Shown here: in pieces, positions 34,030 through 43,720 of the stretch | Position numbering within the stretch: position 1 is the stretch's first letter | How the letters are laid out: each line of letters opens with the position of its first letter | NCBI RefSeq assembly: GCF_026241155.1 | Contig: NZ_JAPFGP010000030.1 | Location: 1 to 43,869, forward strand | Direction of reading: 5' to 3' | Length of the DNA stretch: 43,869 nucleotides | From: Paucibacter sp. PLA-PC-4 | Lineage (GTDB): Bacteria; Pseudomonadota; Gammaproteobacteria; Burkholderiales; Burkholderiaceae_C | Made by a program: the position numbers and the translations under genes | The notes under the pieces: generated by a model | What the model was told of the DNA's origin: nothing | What the model saw: the letters and a program-made list of their open reading frames with translations, nothing else | The model's database searches: none

Positions 34030-37000
34030 TCAGCTCGACTCGTAGACGATCTGCGGCGGCTCCGGGCTGATCGCTGCGAAGCGCTTGAGTGCTTCGTCGC
34101 AGGGCCAGAAGCGGCTGTCCTCGCCGAGGTCGATCTTGGCCTGACCGCTGGCTAGGAAGTGGTGGGTCATCACTTTCAGGCCCTGGTTGACGACGCCCTG
34201 CTCGCCCTGCTGCTGGCGCGCCGGCCATTGCTTGACCACCTCGTCCAGCGGCGGCAGCTTGTTCTTGACCGGGACATAGACATAGCGGCCGAAGCGCGCC
34301 CGCGCGCCGGCCAGGTCCCAGACCGCTTGCACAGTCAGGCGCAAGCCTCCGGAGAAGCGGTCGTTTTGCACCTTGCCCTGCACGATGATCAGTTCGTCGT
34401 CGGCCAGCAATTCCTTGTGAGCATTGATCAGCTCCTCGTTGGCCACGGCCTCGATGGCGTCGCTCTTGTCGTCGAGCTTGAAGATCGCGACACGGCCGCG
34501 GTGGCCGTTGATGATGCGCAGATCGCCGACGATTCCGGCCACCATGATGGGCTCACGGCTGTCCTGTAGATCGACGACTCGGCGCTTGACCATGCGCCGA
34601 ACCTCTTCGCCACTTTGGTCGAAGAGATGGCCGCTAAGGTAGTAGCCGATCGCCGTCTTCTCCAGGCTCAGCCGTTCTTTGATGCTCCACGGCCCAGCCT
34701 GCACCAGCGGCGGCTCGGCGGTCGAGGAACCGTGGGTGTCGTCGAAGTCGAACAATCCGCCCTGGTCGACGTTCTGCGCCAGGCCGTCTGCATAGGTGTA
34801 ACCCAGGGCCACGCTGGCCAGCAGCCGGGCGCGGTCGGGCTCGATCGCATCGAAGGCACCGGCCTTGATCAGTGCCTCGACCACGCGCTTGTTGACCTGC
34901 TTGCGGTCGACCCGGGCGCAGAAGTCGAAGAAGCTCTTGAACGGTCCGCCTTCGGTGCGCGCCGCGACGATGGCGTGGATCGCGCCGACGCCGGTGCCTT
35001 TGATCGCGCCCAGGCTGTAATTGATCTTGCGCTCCGACAGCGGCTCGAAGCGGTGTACGCCCAGGTTCACATTGGGTGGCTCGAACTCGATGCCGAAGAG
35101 CTTGGCATCGTTCATCAGGACCTTGAGCTTGTCGGTATCGTCCGACTCGATGGTCATGTTCGCGGCGAAGAACTCGGCCGTGAAGTGCACTTTGAGCCAG
35201 CCGGTGTGATAGGCCAAGAGGGAGTAGGCGGCGGCGTGCGACTTGTTGAAGCCGTAGCCAGCGAACTTCTCCATCAGGTCGAAAACCTCGTCGGCCTTGT
35301 TCTGATCGATGCCCTTTTCTGCCGCGCCCTTGCGGAACAGCTCGCGGTGGGCGGCCATTTCCTCGGCCTTTTTCTTGCCCATCGCACGGCGCAGCATGTC
35401 GGCGCCGCCCAGCGTGTAGCCACCCAGCACCTGGGCGGTCTGCATCACCTGCTCCTGGTAGACCATGATGCCGTAGGTCTCGGCCAGTACCGCTTCGGCC
35501 AGCGGGTGCGGGTACTCAACCTTTTCCTTGCCATGCTTACGCGCGACAAAGGTCGGGATCAGGTCCATGGGCCCCGGCCGGTACAGCGCGTTCAGCGCAA
35601 TCAGGTCTTCCAACCGCGAGGGCTTGGCCTCCCGCAGCATCTTCTGCATGCCGCTGGATTCAAACTGGAAAACCGATTCGGTCAGGCCGTCGGAGAACAG
35701 CTTGTAGGTCTTGCGGTCGTCCAGGGGAATGGTCTCGAAGGCGAAGTCTCGGTGCTGCGGATAGCGCGAGGTGATGAATTCCTTGGCCAGCTCCATGATG
35801 GTCAAGGTCGCCAGGCCCAAGAAGTCGAACTTGACCAAGCCGATGGCCTCGACGTCGTCCTTGTCGTACTGACTTACCGCCGACGTCGAGCCGGGCTGCT
35901 GGTACTGAGGGCAGAAGTCGGTGATCTTGCCCGGCGCAATCAGCACGCCGCCGGCATGCATGCCGATGTTGCGCACCATGCCCTCGACCCGCGCGGCCAG
36001 TTTCAACAGGCCCGCCACCTCCTCGTCCAGCGCCTCACGCTCCTCGATCTCAGGTGCTTCCTTGCGTGCGTAGATGATCTTGTCGTCGGGCTTCTCGGGC
36101 ACCAGGGCCAGGGTCACGGTCTTGCCGGGGGGCGCCGGGATCAGCTTGGCGATCGAGTCGACCTGGCCGAAGCCCATGCCCAGCACCCGGCCGATATCTC
36201 GCAGCGCCGCCTTGGCCGCCATGGTGCCGAAGGTGGCGATCTGGCTGACCGCCGGGCGACCGTACTTATCCTTGACGTAGTCGATCACCCGATCGCGGTT
36301 GCCCTGGCAGAAGTCGATGTCGAAGTCGGGCATCGAGACCCGTTCAGGATTCAGGAAGCGCTCGAACAGCAGGTTGTACTGCAGCGGGTCCAGGTCGGTG
36401 ATCAGCAGCACGTAGGCGACCAGCGAGCCGGCCCCCGAGCCCCGACCCGGGCCTACCGGGCAGCCATTGTTCTTTGCCCACTGGATGAAGTCGCCCACGA
36501 TCAAGAAGTAGCCCGGGAAGCCCATCTTGATGATGGTGTTCAACTCGAACTCCAGGCGCTCGACATAGCGCGGCCGCTCTGCGTCGCGCTTGGCCGGGTC
36601 CGGGTACAGCTGCTTGAGCCGGTGCTCCAGGCCATCAAAGCTCTGCGCGCGGAAATAGATATCCATCGGCATGGGCGTGCCGTCGTCTTGCAGCGGCGTC
36701 GGGAAGTCGGGCAACTGCGGCTTGCCAAGCACCAGGGACAGGCTGCAGCGCCGTGCGATCTCCACAGTGTTGGCGATCGCCGAGGGCACATCTGCGAACA
36801 GCGCCTCCATATCCGCCTGCGGGCGGAAATACTGGCCCGGCAGGAAGCGCTTGATGCGCTTGGGGTTGGCCAGGGTCTCACCCTCGGCGACGCAGACCCG
36901 CGCCTCATGGGCCTCGAAGTCCTCCTCGGCCAGGAACTGCACCGGGTGGGTGGCCACCACCGGCAGACCCAGCTCGGCGGCAAAGGGCACGCTGGCCAGC

Positions 37001-37536
37001 ACCAAGGCCTCCTGGCCGGGCAGCCCGGCGCGCTGCAGCTCGATGTAGAAGCGCTGCGGGAAGATCTTTGACAGACGCTGCGCCCAGTCCAGCGCACGCG
37101 CCTTATCGCCCTGCAGCAGGGCCTGGCCCAGGCCGCCGTGCTGGGCCCCGGACAGGCAGATCAGGCCCTCGCCCAGCTCCTGCAGCCATTCGAGCTTCAG
37201 GCAGGCCTGGTTGCGGATCACGTTTTGTATCCAGGCGCGCGACAGCAGCTCGCTGAGGTTCAGATAGCCCTGCTTGTTCTGGATCAGCAGTAGCACACGC
37301 GAGGGTTGCTTGTCCGAGCCCTCCGGTTCCAGCCAGCAGTCAGCACCCAAAATGGGTTTGACGCCCTTCTTGCGGCAGGCGTTGTAGAACTTGACACCGC
37401 CGAACAGATTGGCCAGGTCGGTAACGGCCAGTGCCGGCTGCCCGTCCTTGGCCGCCGCCGCCGCGGCATCGTCGATTCTCAGGGTGCCGTCGACGACGGA
37501 AAACTCGGTATGGGTACGCAGATGGACGAAGGGCAT
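34030..37536 (-). CDS. dnaE: DNA polymerase III subunit alpha
   Basis: DnaE is the catalytic subunit of the replicative polymerase. The 1168-residue product has an N-terminal PHP domain (FVHLRTHTEFSVVDGTLRID, about residues 1-260). The polymerase core includes GPGRGSGAGSLVAYVL and the metal-binding MPDFDIDFCQGNRDRVI motif with catalytic aspartates. Fingers motifs such as GFNKSHAAAYSLLAYHTGWL follow, then helix-hairpin-helix and OB-fold regions towards the C-terminus. The start at 37536 gives the family N-terminus; the open frame extends upstream into the divergent cyclophilin promoter region. It is 37 bp from the divergent gene and converges on the repeat gene. Length matches the family (1160 residues in E. 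coli). Confidence 0.97.
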   Translation of the reverse strand: MPFVHLRTHTEFSVVDGTLRIDDAAAAAAKDGQPALAVTDLANLFGGVKFYNACRKKGVKPILGADCWLEPEGSDKQPSRVLLLIQNKQGYLNLSELLSRAWIQNVIRNQACLKLEWLQELGEGLICLSGAQHGGLGQALLQGDKARALDWAQRLSKIFPQRFYIELQRAGLPGQEALVLASVPFAAELGLPVVATHPVQFLAEEDFEAHEARVCVAEGETLANPKRIKRFLPGQYFRPQADMEALFADVPSAIANTVEIARRCSLSLVLGKPQLPDFPTPLQDDGTPMPMDIYFRAQSFDGLEHRLKQLYPDPAKRDAERPRYVERLEFELNTIIKMGFPGYFLIVGDFIQWAKNNGCPVGPGRGSGAGSLVAYVLLITDLDPLQYNLLFERFLNPERVSMPDFDIDFCQGNRDRVIDYVKDKYGRPAVSQIATFGTMAAKAALRDIGRVLGMGFGQVDSIAKLIPAPPGKTVTLALVPEKPDDKIIYARKEAPEIEEREALDEEVAGLLKLAARVEGMVRNIGMHAGGVLIAPGKITDFCPQYQQPGSTSAVSQYDKDDVEAIGLVKFDFLGLATLTIMELAKEFITSRYPQHRDFAFETIPLDDRKTYKLFSDGLTESVFQFESSGMQKMLREAKPSRLEDLIALNALYRPGPMDLIPTFVARKHGKEKVEYPHPLAEAVLAETYGIMVYQEQVMQTAQVLGGYTLGGADMLRRAMGKKKAEEMAAHRELFRKGAAEKGIDQNKADEVFDLMEKFAGYGFNKSHAAAYSLLAYHTGWLKVHFTAEFFAANMTIESDDTDKLKVLMNDAKLFGIEFEPPNVNLGVHRFEPLSERKINYSLGAIKGTGVGAIHAIVAARTEGGPFKSFFDFCARVDRKQVNKRVVEALIKAGAFDAIEPDRARLLASVALGYTYADGLAQNVDQGGLFDFDDTHGSSTAEPPLVQAGPWSIKERLSLEKTAIGYYLSGHLFDQSGEEVRRMVKRRVVDLQDSREPIMVAGIVGDLRIINGHRGRVAIFKLDDKSDAIEAVANEELINAHKELLADDELIIVQGKVQNDRFSGGLRLTVQAVWDLAGARARFGRYVYVPVKNKLPPLDEVVKQWPARQQQGEQGVVNQGLKVMTHHFLASGQAKIDLGEDSRFWPCDEALKRFAAISPEPPQIVYESS

Positions 37537-37573
37537 GGCGAGATTGTAGAGAGCGGCGCTATGCTCGCCGACC

Positions 37574-38518
37574 ATGGACAAGACATTGCTGCCCACCCTG
37601 CTGCTAACCGTGGCCCTACCCGCCGTCGTGCTACCGGCATTTGCCGCCGACCCAGCGCCCCGGCCGACCCAGCGCAGCAGCGCCGATATCTTGGCCCAAT
37701 CGCCGGCCGACGATTGGCGCGGTCTGGATGCGGAAAACACGGTGCTGATGGAACTCCAGACCCGTGATGGAGTAGGTCAGGTTCTGATCGAGCTGGCGCC
37801 CCGCTTCGCGCCCCGTCATGCGGCCAATATCCGACAGCTCGCGCGCGGCGGCTATTACGACGGTCTGGCCGTCGTGCGCGTGCAGGACAACTTCGTTACC
37901 CAGTGGGGAGACCCGAATGGCGAGAACGAGAAGCTCGCCAAGCCGCTGGGCAAGGCCGAGGCGAAACTGCCGGCTGAGTTCTCGGTTTCACTCAAAGGCC
38001 TGGCACTGACCCGACTGCCCGATGTCGACGGCTGGGCACCGCAGACTGGCTTTGTCGAGGGCTTCCCGGTCGCCGCCGACCCGAAAAACGACCGCGCCTG
38101 GCTGGCGCACTGCTACGGCATGGTCGGCGCAGGGCGCGGCAACGCGGTCGACTCCAGCAACGGCAGCGAGCTCTATGCGGTGATCGGCCATGCGCCGCGT
38201 GGGCTGGATCTGAACATCACCGTGGTCGGCAGGGTTCTCAAGGGCATCGAGCTGCTGTCCAGCCTGCCGCGCGGCGGCCCAAACATGGGCTTTTACGACA
38301 AGCCCGAACAGCGCCCGACGATACAGCGCGCGCGGCTGCTGGCCGATATGCCGCAAAGCGAGCGCCCAGCCCTGCAGGTGCTGCGCACAGACAGCAAGAC
38401 CTGGGGCGCGTTGCTGGACGCGCGGCGCTGGCGCAGCGGCTGGTTTGTGCACAGCCCGGGCCATATCGAGCTGTGCAGCGCCAGCGTGCCAACACGACCC
38501 ACGCCGCCAGTCCAATGA
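37574..38518 (+). CDS. Periplasmic cyclophilin-type peptidylprolyl isomerase
   Basis: The 314-residue protein has a signal peptide (MDKTLLPTLLLTVALPAVVL, cleavage near AFA-A) and a cyclophilin domain (about 55-255). That domain shows GQVLIELAPRFAPRHAANIRQL-type sequence, GGYYDGLAVVRVQDNFVTQ, and a later NGSELYAVIGHAPRGLDLN segment. Cyclophilins isomerise X-Pro bonds during folding in the periplasm. The domain is more diverged and longer than PpiA, with an insertion around DVDGWAPQTGFVEGFPV and an extra 60-residue tail. Activity is likely but the key Arg/Phe set was not checked residue by residue. It is divergent from dnaE. Confidence 0.88.
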   Translation: MDKTLLPTLLLTVALPAVVLPAFAADPAPRPTQRSSADILAQSPADDWRGLDAENTVLMELQTRDGVGQVLIELAPRFAPRHAANIRQLARGGYYDGLAVVRVQDNFVTQWGDPNGENEKLAKPLGKAEAKLPAEFSVSLKGLALTRLPDVDGWAPQTGFVEGFPVAADPKNDRAWLAHCYGMVGAGRGNAVDSSNGSELYAVIGHAPRGLDLNITVVGRVLKGIELLSSLPRGGPNMGFYDKPEQRPTIQRARLLADMPQSERPALQVLRTDSKTWGALLDARRWRSGWFVHSPGHIELCSASVPTRPTPPVQ

Positions 38519-38558
38519 GGGCTCGGCGCGACATGCCTACAATCCAGGCCTGTCCGCC

Positions 38559-39350
38559 ATGCAAAACGCTCCGATTCTGAACATCTCGGCCTATCTTTTC
38601 GTAGGCCTGCCCGACTGCCACGCGCTGCGTGAGCGCCTCCATGAGCTGGCCCTGAGGCTGGAGCTCAAGGGCACGGTGCTCCTGGCCGAGGAAGGCATCA
38701 ATCTGTTTCTCGCCGGCCCGGCCGAGGCTGTGCGCTCCTGGGTTGCGGCCCTTCACGAGGACACACGTTTCGCCCCGCTGAACCCGAAGGAAAGCTGGAG
38801 CGAGACCGTACCGTTCAAGAAGCTGCTGGTCAAGGTCAAGCCCGAGATCATCCGGATGAACCATCCGACGATCCGCCCGGACCAGGCCGAGCGCGCACCC
38901 GCACTGCCTGCCGCCACGCTGGCGCGTTGGCTGGACCAGGGTCATGACGACGCGGGCCGGCCGGTCGTGACCCTGGACACTCGCAATGCCTTCGAGGTCG
39001 ATTACGGTACGTTTGACGGCGCGATCGACTGGCGCATCCACAAGTTCAGCGAGTTCCCCGAGGCGGTGCACCAGCATCGCCAGGAGCTGATGGGCAAGAC
39101 CGTCGTGAGCTTTTGCACCGGCGGCATTCGCTGCGAGAAGGCCGCGCTGTATCTTCAGCAGCAGGGGCTGGACGGCCCCGTTTATCAGCTCGAAGGCGGC
39201 ATCCTGAAGTATTTCGAGGAGACCGGCGGCCCGCACTACCACGGCAGCTGCTTTGTGTTCGACCAGCGCGAGGCGCTGGACGCCGGCCTGCATCCGGCCA
39301 TCGAGATTGAGCGCCCAGCCAGCGAGGCCCACCGAGCGCCCCAGCCATGA
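38559..39350 (+). CDS. trhO: tRNA uridine(34) hydroxylase (rhodanese family)
   Basis: TrhO (YceA) makes 5-hydroxyuridine at the wobble position of certain tRNAs. The 263-residue protein has the typical N-terminal acylphosphatase-like domain ([27 protein letters not shown]) and a C-terminal rhodanese domain. The catalytic Cys186 is in [17 protein letters not shown], a motif particular to this subgroup. The start at 38559 matches the family N-terminus; the open frame extends upstream without a ribosome site. It overlaps the following hydrolase gene as ATGA, so the two are translationally coupled. Confidence 0.92.
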   Translation: MQNAPILNISAYLFVGLPDCHALRERLHELALRLELKGTVLLAEEGINLFLAGPAEAVRSWVAALHEDTRFAPLNPKESWSETVPFKKLLVKVKPEIIRMNHPTIRPDQAERAPALPAATLARWLDQGHDDAGRPVVTLDTRNAFEVDYGTFDGAIDWRIHKFSEFPEAVHQHRQELMGKTVVSFCTGGIRCEKAALYLQQQGLDGPVYQLEGGILKYFEETGGPHYHGSCFVFDQREALDAGLHPAIEIERPASEAHRAPQP

Positions 39351-40315
39351 GACGGGAACGGACAGGGCCGGGCGGCTTGCTGCTGAAGCTGCTTGGCCTG
39401 GCATTGCTGGGCGCTGCGCTGATGATGGCCGCCTTCCGCGCGCCCGAACGCTCGCTGGAGAGCCTGGTGGCGCGCTGGGCGCCGCCGCCCTCGGACTTCA
39501 TCGAGCTGGGCGACCAGCTGGTGCATCTGCGCGACGAAGGTCCCAGTGAAGACCCGCAGCCCATCGTGCTGATCCACGGCACGGCGGCCAGCCTGCATAC
39601 ATGGGAAGGCTGGGCCACCGAACTCAAGCAGCGGCGCCGCGTGATCAGCTTTGACCTGCCCGGCTTCGGCCTCAGCGGCGCGCAGCCGCATGGCGATTAC
39701 AGCGACAAGGCTTATATCGCTTTCGTACTGGCCCTGCTCGATCATTTGAAGCTGCCGAGCGTCGTGCTGGCCGGCAACTCGCTGGGTGGCCAGATCGCCT
39801 GGCAGCTGGCGGCCCAGGCGCCGCAGCGGGTCGCGGCCCTGGTACTGGTCGATGCGTCCGGCCATGACTTCAAACCCGACTCAGTGCCGCTGGCCTTCCA
39901 GCTGGCGCGACTGCCGGTGCTGCGGGGCCTGGTCAGCGGCCTGCTGCCGCGCCGCCTGGTCGAGGCCAGTGTGGCCAATCTCTACGGCAACCCGGCCAAG
40001 GTCGACACCGCCCTGGTTGACCGCTACTTCGAGCTGACCCTGCGCGAGGGCAACCGCGCAGCACTGCTGCAGCGGATCCAGCAGATGCAGCCGGGTCAGA
40101 ACATCGCAGGGCTGGCCGGGCTGAAGCTGCCGACCCTGATTCTCTGGGGCGGCCGCGACCGGCTGATCCCCTCCGCCTACGGCCAAGCCTTCGCCGACGC
40201 GATTACCGGCAGCCGCCTGGTGGTGTTTGAGGCGCTAGGCCATGTGCCGCAGGAGGAAGATCCGGCCGCTACCGTGGCTGTGCTTCAGGATTTTTTACAT
40301 TCGCTCAAACCCTGA
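39347..40315 (+). CDS. Alpha/beta hydrolase, membrane-anchored
   Basis: The 322-residue protein has an N-terminal hydrophobic helix (about residues 10-30, LLLKLLGLALLGAALMMAA), probably a membrane anchor or uncleaved signal. An alpha/beta-hydrolase domain follows. The oxyanion HG motif is in VLIHGTAASLHTW, the nucleophile Ser in LAGNSLGGQIAW, the Asp in LWGGRDRLIP, and the His in EALGHVPQEEDP. Together they complete the triad. Family resemblance is to esterases and haloalkane-dehalogenase-like hydrolases; the substrate is unknown. It is coupled to trhO by an ATGA overlap. Confidence 0.87.
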   Translation: MRRERTGPGGLLLKLLGLALLGAALMMAAFRAPERSLESLVARWAPPPSDFIELGDQLVHLRDEGPSEDPQPIVLIHGTAASLHTWEGWATELKQRRRVISFDLPGFGLSGAQPHGDYSDKAYIAFVLALLDHLKLPSVVLAGNSLGGQIAWQLAAQAPQRVAALVLVDASGHDFKPDSVPLAFQLARLPVLRGLVSGLLPRRLVEASVANLYGNPAKVDTALVDRYFELTLREGNRAALLQRIQQMQPGQNIAGLAGLKLPTLILWGGRDRLIPSAYGQAFADAITGSRLVVFEALGHVPQEEDPAATVAVLQDFLHSLKP

Positions 40316-40385
40316 TGCCCTTTGCCTCATGGGCATTGCAATATCCTCACCTTGTTTTGCCATTCGCACACTTCTTGGAGAACGC

Positions 40386-41180
40386 ATGCAACGTCGTCAT
40401 CTGATCGCTCTGGCCGCCCTGGCCTGCAGCACCCTCACCGCTCTGAGCAGCCACGCCCAAGCGCCCGATTGGAAGAAGGTACGCATCGGTGTCGAAGGTG
40501 CCTACCCTCCGTTCTCCGAAGTCGGCCCGGACGGCAAGCTCAAGGGCTTCGAGATCGACTATGCGCTGGCCCTGTGCGCCGAGATGAAGGCGGAGTGCAC
40601 TCTGGTACAGCAGGACTTTGACGGCTTGATCCCGGCCCTGCAGGCGCGCAAGATCGACGCCATCATCGCCTCGATGTCCATCACCGATGAGCGCAAGAAG
40701 GCCATCGCCTTCTCCAAGGCCTACTACAACACGCCGGCCCGCTTTGCCGCCAAGGCCGACGCCAAGCTGGATATCAGCGCCGCCGGCATGAAGGGCAAGA
40801 AGATCGGCGTGCAGCGCGCCACCATCCACGAGAAGTTCGCCGCCGACCAGTTCAAGCAAAGCGAGATCGTGCGCTACGCCACCCAGGACCAGGCTTATCT
40901 GGACCTGAAGTCGGGCCGCATCGACGCGACCGTTGCCGACTCCGTCGCCATCGACACCGGCTTCCTGAAGACTGCAGGCGGCAAGGGCTATGCCTTCGTT
41001 GGCCCGGCCTTCGATGACGTCAAGTACTTCGGTACCGGCTCGGGTGTGGGCATGCGCAAGGCCGACGAGAAGGCCCTGGGCAAGAAATTCAACGATGCCA
41101 TCGCCGCGCTGCGCGCCAACGGCACGTTCAAGAAGCTCAACGACAAGTACTTCGAGTACGACGTCTCGCCGAAGCAGTAA
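40386..41180 (+). CDS. Basic amino-acid ABC transporter, periplasmic binding protein
   Basis: The 264-residue protein has a signal peptide (MQRRHLIALAALACSTLTAL, cleavage near SHA-Q) and a family 3 solute-binding fold like HisJ/ArgT/AotJ. VRIGVEGAYPPFSEVGPDG, LKGFEIDYALALC, DFDGLIPALQARKIDAII-type sequence and MSITDERKKAIAFSKAYY are the signature blocks. GGAG precedes the ATG at 40386. It is the first gene of an uptake operon (binding protein, two permeases, desuccinylase-like enzyme, ATPase). The ligand is probably arginine/ornithine or histidine by family and context. Confidence 0.92.
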   Translation: MQRRHLIALAALACSTLTALSSHAQAPDWKKVRIGVEGAYPPFSEVGPDGKLKGFEIDYALALCAEMKAECTLVQQDFDGLIPALQARKIDAIIASMSITDERKKAIAFSKAYYNTPARFAAKADAKLDISAAGMKGKKIGVQRATIHEKFAADQFKQSEIVRYATQDQAYLDLKSGRIDATVADSVAIDTGFLKTAGGKGYAFVGPAFDDVKYFGTGSGVGMRKADEKALGKKFNDAIAALRANGTFKKLNDKYFEYDVSPKQ

Positions 41181-41195
41181 ACCCTCAATCAACGC

Positions 41196-41888
41196 ATGTT
41201 TCTGCACGGCTATTTGCCCAGCCTGCTGGAGGGTGCCTTGGTCACGCTGAGCGTGGCCCTGGCCTCTTTGGCCTTGGCCATGGTGCTCGGCATGGCCGGC
41301 GCCATGGCCAAGCTCTCGCGCTTTCGGGCCGCGCGCGGCGTCGCTCAGGTCTACACCACGGTGATACGCGGTGTGCCCGATCTGGTGCTGATGCTCTTGA
41401 TCTTCTTTGGCGGCCAGTTGGCCGTCAACGAGATCGCGCTGGCGCTGGGGCATGAGGACTATGTCGACGTCGACCCCTATTTGGCGGGCGTGCTGACGAT
41501 AGGCTTCATCTTCGGCGCCTACCTGACCGAGGCCTTTCGGGGCGCCTTCCTGGCCGTGCCGCCCGGCCAGCGCGAGGCCGGCCTGGCCTACGGCATGAGC
41601 GGCTGGCAGATCGCCCGGCGCATCACGCTGCCGCAGATGTTTCGCCATGCACTGCCAGGCCTGTCGAACAACTGGCTTGTGCTGATCAAGAGTACGGCCA
41701 TCGTCTCGGTGATCGGCCTGCATGATCTGATGACTCGCGGCTCGCAGGCGGCCGGCACGACGCGCGAACCCTTTGTGTTCTACGCGGCCGTAGCCGTCAT
41801 CTACCTGGCCTTCACCAGCGCCTCCGAGCTGGTATTCAAGCATCTGCAAAAGCGCTTCTCCGTCGGCGTGCGCCAAGGACTGTTGTGA
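41196..41888 (+). CDS. Basic amino-acid ABC transporter permease (HisQ-type)
   Basis: This 230-residue inner-membrane protein has about five transmembrane helices and the conserved cytoplasmic EAA loop. In that loop EAGLAYGMSGWQIARRITLP contacts the ATPase. Segments such as TTVIRGVPDLVLMLLIFF and NNWLVLIKSTAIVSVIGLHD are typical of the HisQ/ArtQ subfamily. It starts 15 bp after the binding-protein gene and overlaps the next permease as GTGA. Confidence 0.92.
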   Translation: MFLHGYLPSLLEGALVTLSVALASLALAMVLGMAGAMAKLSRFRAARGVAQVYTTVIRGVPDLVLMLLIFFGGQLAVNEIALALGHEDYVDVDPYLAGVLTIGFIFGAYLTEAFRGAFLAVPPGQREAGLAYGMSGWQIARRITLPQMFRHALPGLSNNWLVLIKSTAIVSVIGLHDLMTRGSQAAGTTREPFVFYAAVAVIYLAFTSASELVFKHLQKRFSVGVRQGLL

Positions 41889-42571
41889 ATCTGGACGCGA
41901 TTGCCGAAAACCTGCCGCTGTACTTCAGCGGCGCCTGGACCACCCTGCAGCTGCTCTTGATCTCGCTGATGCTGGGCTTGGCGGCGGCCATCCCCTTGGC
42001 CCTGCTGCGCTGCATGCCCTCACGCTGGGTGTCGGGCCCGGTCTGGCTCTACACCTATTTCTTCCGCGGCACACCGATGCTGGTGCAGCTGTTCCTGGTC
42101 TACTACGGCCTGGCGCAGTTCGAAGCAGTGCGCGAGAGCGTGGCCTGGCCTTATCTGAGCTCGGCCTGGTTCTGTGCCTGCTTGACCTTTGCGTTGAATA
42201 CCTGCGCCTACACGGTCGAGATCATCGCGGGCAGCATCCGCGCGCTTCCTCACGGCGAGATCGAGGCCGCCAAGGCTCTGGGCATGAGTCGCGGCGTGAT
42301 GCTGCGCCGCATCGTGCTGCCCTCGGCACTGCGTCGAGCGCTGCCTGCCTACAGCAACGAGGCCATCTTCATGCTGCACGGCACCTCGCTGGCTAGCATC
42401 GTCACGATCACTGACCTGACCGGCGCCGCGCGCCAGGTCAACTCCACCTACTACCTGCCCTTCGAGGCCTTCATCACGGCCGCGCTGTTCTACTTTGTGC
42501 TGACCCTGGCCCTGGTGGGCTTGTTCCATAAGGCAGAGGCTCGCTGGCTCAAGCCGCTGATGCCTCGCTGA
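41885..42571 (+). CDS. Basic amino-acid ABC transporter permease (HisM-type)
   Basis: This 228-residue protein is the second permease of the heterodimer. It has the FFRGTPMLVQLFLVYYGL signature, the EAA loop EIEAAKALGMSRGVMLRRIV, and FMLHGTSLASIVTITDLTGA, as in HisM/ArtM. It starts with GTG at 41885, overlapping the upstream TGA, which implies coupled synthesis of both subunits. Confidence 0.92.
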   Translation: MNLDAIAENLPLYFSGAWTTLQLLLISLMLGLAAAIPLALLRCMPSRWVSGPVWLYTYFFRGTPMLVQLFLVYYGLAQFEAVRESVAWPYLSSAWFCACLTFALNTCAYTVEIIAGSIRALPHGEIEAAKALGMSRGVMLRRIVLPSALRRALPAYSNEAIFMLHGTSLASIVTITDLTGAARQVNSTYYLPFEAFITAALFYFVLTLALVGLFHKAEARWLKPLMPR

Positions 42572-42597
42572 AGTCCAGATGACGCCGCGCTGAATCC

Positions 42598-43713
42598 ATG
42601 CAAACCTCTCGCCACCCCCTGCTCTCGCCCGCCCCCGGCACCCAGCGAGAGCTGATCTCGCTGCACTACGGCCGTAGCGGCACCGAGAAAGCCTATATCC
42701 AGGCCTCACTGCATGCCGATGAGCTGCCCGGCATGCTGGTGGCCCACCATCTGCGCCAGCAACTCGATGCACTCGAAGCTTCTGGCCGCATCGCCGGCGA
42801 GATCGTGCTGGTGCCCATGGCCAACCCGATCGGCCTATCGCAGTTTCTGCTGCACGGACATATGGGCCGCTTCGAGCTGAACTCGGGCGAGAACTTCAAC
42901 CGCCACTACCCCGACCAGATCGCCAATGTCGCGACCGCCGTCGAGAGCGAGCTCAGCGACGACGCGGCGCGCAATGTGCGGCTATTGCGCCTGGCCCTGC
43001 GGGAAGCGGTGCTGCAGACCCCGGTCGACACCGAGCTGCAGTCGCTGCGCCGCACACTGATGAGCCTGTCCTGTGACGCCGACATCGTGCTGGACCTGCA
43101 CTGCGATGCCGAGGCCGTGCTGCATCTCTACACCGAGACGCCCTGCTGGCCGGAGTGCGAGGTGCTGGCGCGCTTTTTGGGTGCTCGTCTCACGCTGCTG
43201 GCTCAGGACTCCGGCGACCGGCCGTTCGACGAGATCTGCTCCCAACCCTGGTGGCGCTGGGCCGAGCAGTTCAAGCACCGCTTCCCGATTCCGCAGGCCT
43301 GCCTGTCGGTCACGGTGGAGCTGCGAGGCCAGGCCGATGTCGACCACGCGCTGGCCCGGCGCGACGCGCAGCACATCATCGATTTCCTGACCCATCGCGG
43401 CCTGATCTCGGGCCAGGCGCCGGCGTTGCCGGCTGCCGTCGGCGATGCCCGTCCGCTGGCTGGCAGCATTCCGGTCAAGAGCCCGTCAGCCGGCGTGCTG
43501 ACCTTTTTGCGCGATGCCGGCGCCATGGTCAGGGCCGGAGAAGTCCTGGCCCATGTGATCGATCCCCTCAGCAACCAAGTGAGCGAGCTGACAAGCCCAG
43601 TCGATGGCCTGCTGTTCGCGCGCGAGTCGGTGCGCTTCGCCCATGCCGGCATGAAGGTGGCCAAGGTGGCCGGCCTGACTGCACTGCGAACCGGTAAGTT
43701 GTTGGGTGATTGA
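42598..43713 (+). CDS. Succinylglutamate desuccinylase/aspartoacylase-family enzyme
   Basis: The 371-residue protein belongs to the M14-related AstE/AspA zinc deacylases. The zinc site is seen as ASLHADELPGM (His-x-x-Glu), with a further ligand in VLDLHCDAEAVLH. NPIGLSQ and NSGENFNRHYPD are conserved around the active site. The catalytic Glu is probably in LSVTVELRGQADVD. The C-terminal 85 residues resemble a biotinyl-lipoyl-like beta-barrel (KSPSAGVLTFLRDAGAMV, then GEVLAHVIDP), seen in this subfamily. Placement inside an amino-acid uptake operon suggests it deacylates or hydrolyses the imported compound; the substrate is not known. Confidence 0.87.
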   Translation: MQTSRHPLLSPAPGTQRELISLHYGRSGTEKAYIQASLHADELPGMLVAHHLRQQLDALEASGRIAGEIVLVPMANPIGLSQFLLHGHMGRFELNSGENFNRHYPDQIANVATAVESELSDDAARNVRLLRLALREAVLQTPVDTELQSLRRTLMSLSCDADIVLDLHCDAEAVLHLYTETPCWPECEVLARFLGARLTLLAQDSGDRPFDEICSQPWWRWAEQFKHRFPIPQACLSVTVELRGQADVDHALARRDAQHIIDFLTHRGLISGQAPALPAAVGDARPLAGSIPVKSPSAGVLTFLRDAGAMVRAGEVLAHVIDPLSNQVSELTSPVDGLLFARESVRFAHAGMKVAKVAGLTALRTGKLLGD

Positions 43714-43720
43714 GAGAAAA

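Noticed and set aside
34615-37071. 818-codon open frame opposite dnaE
   Set aside because: It is a shadow frame; dnaE carries all polymerase motifs on the other strand.
40315-40336. ATGCCC/GGGCAT hairpin after the hydrolase gene as a terminator
   Set aside because: The stem is only 6 bp with a 10-base loop and no T-tract.
40347-41876. 509-codon open frame opposite the amino-acid transporter genes
   Set aside because: It is a His/Gln-rich antisense product with no domain. The plus-strand genes are clear.
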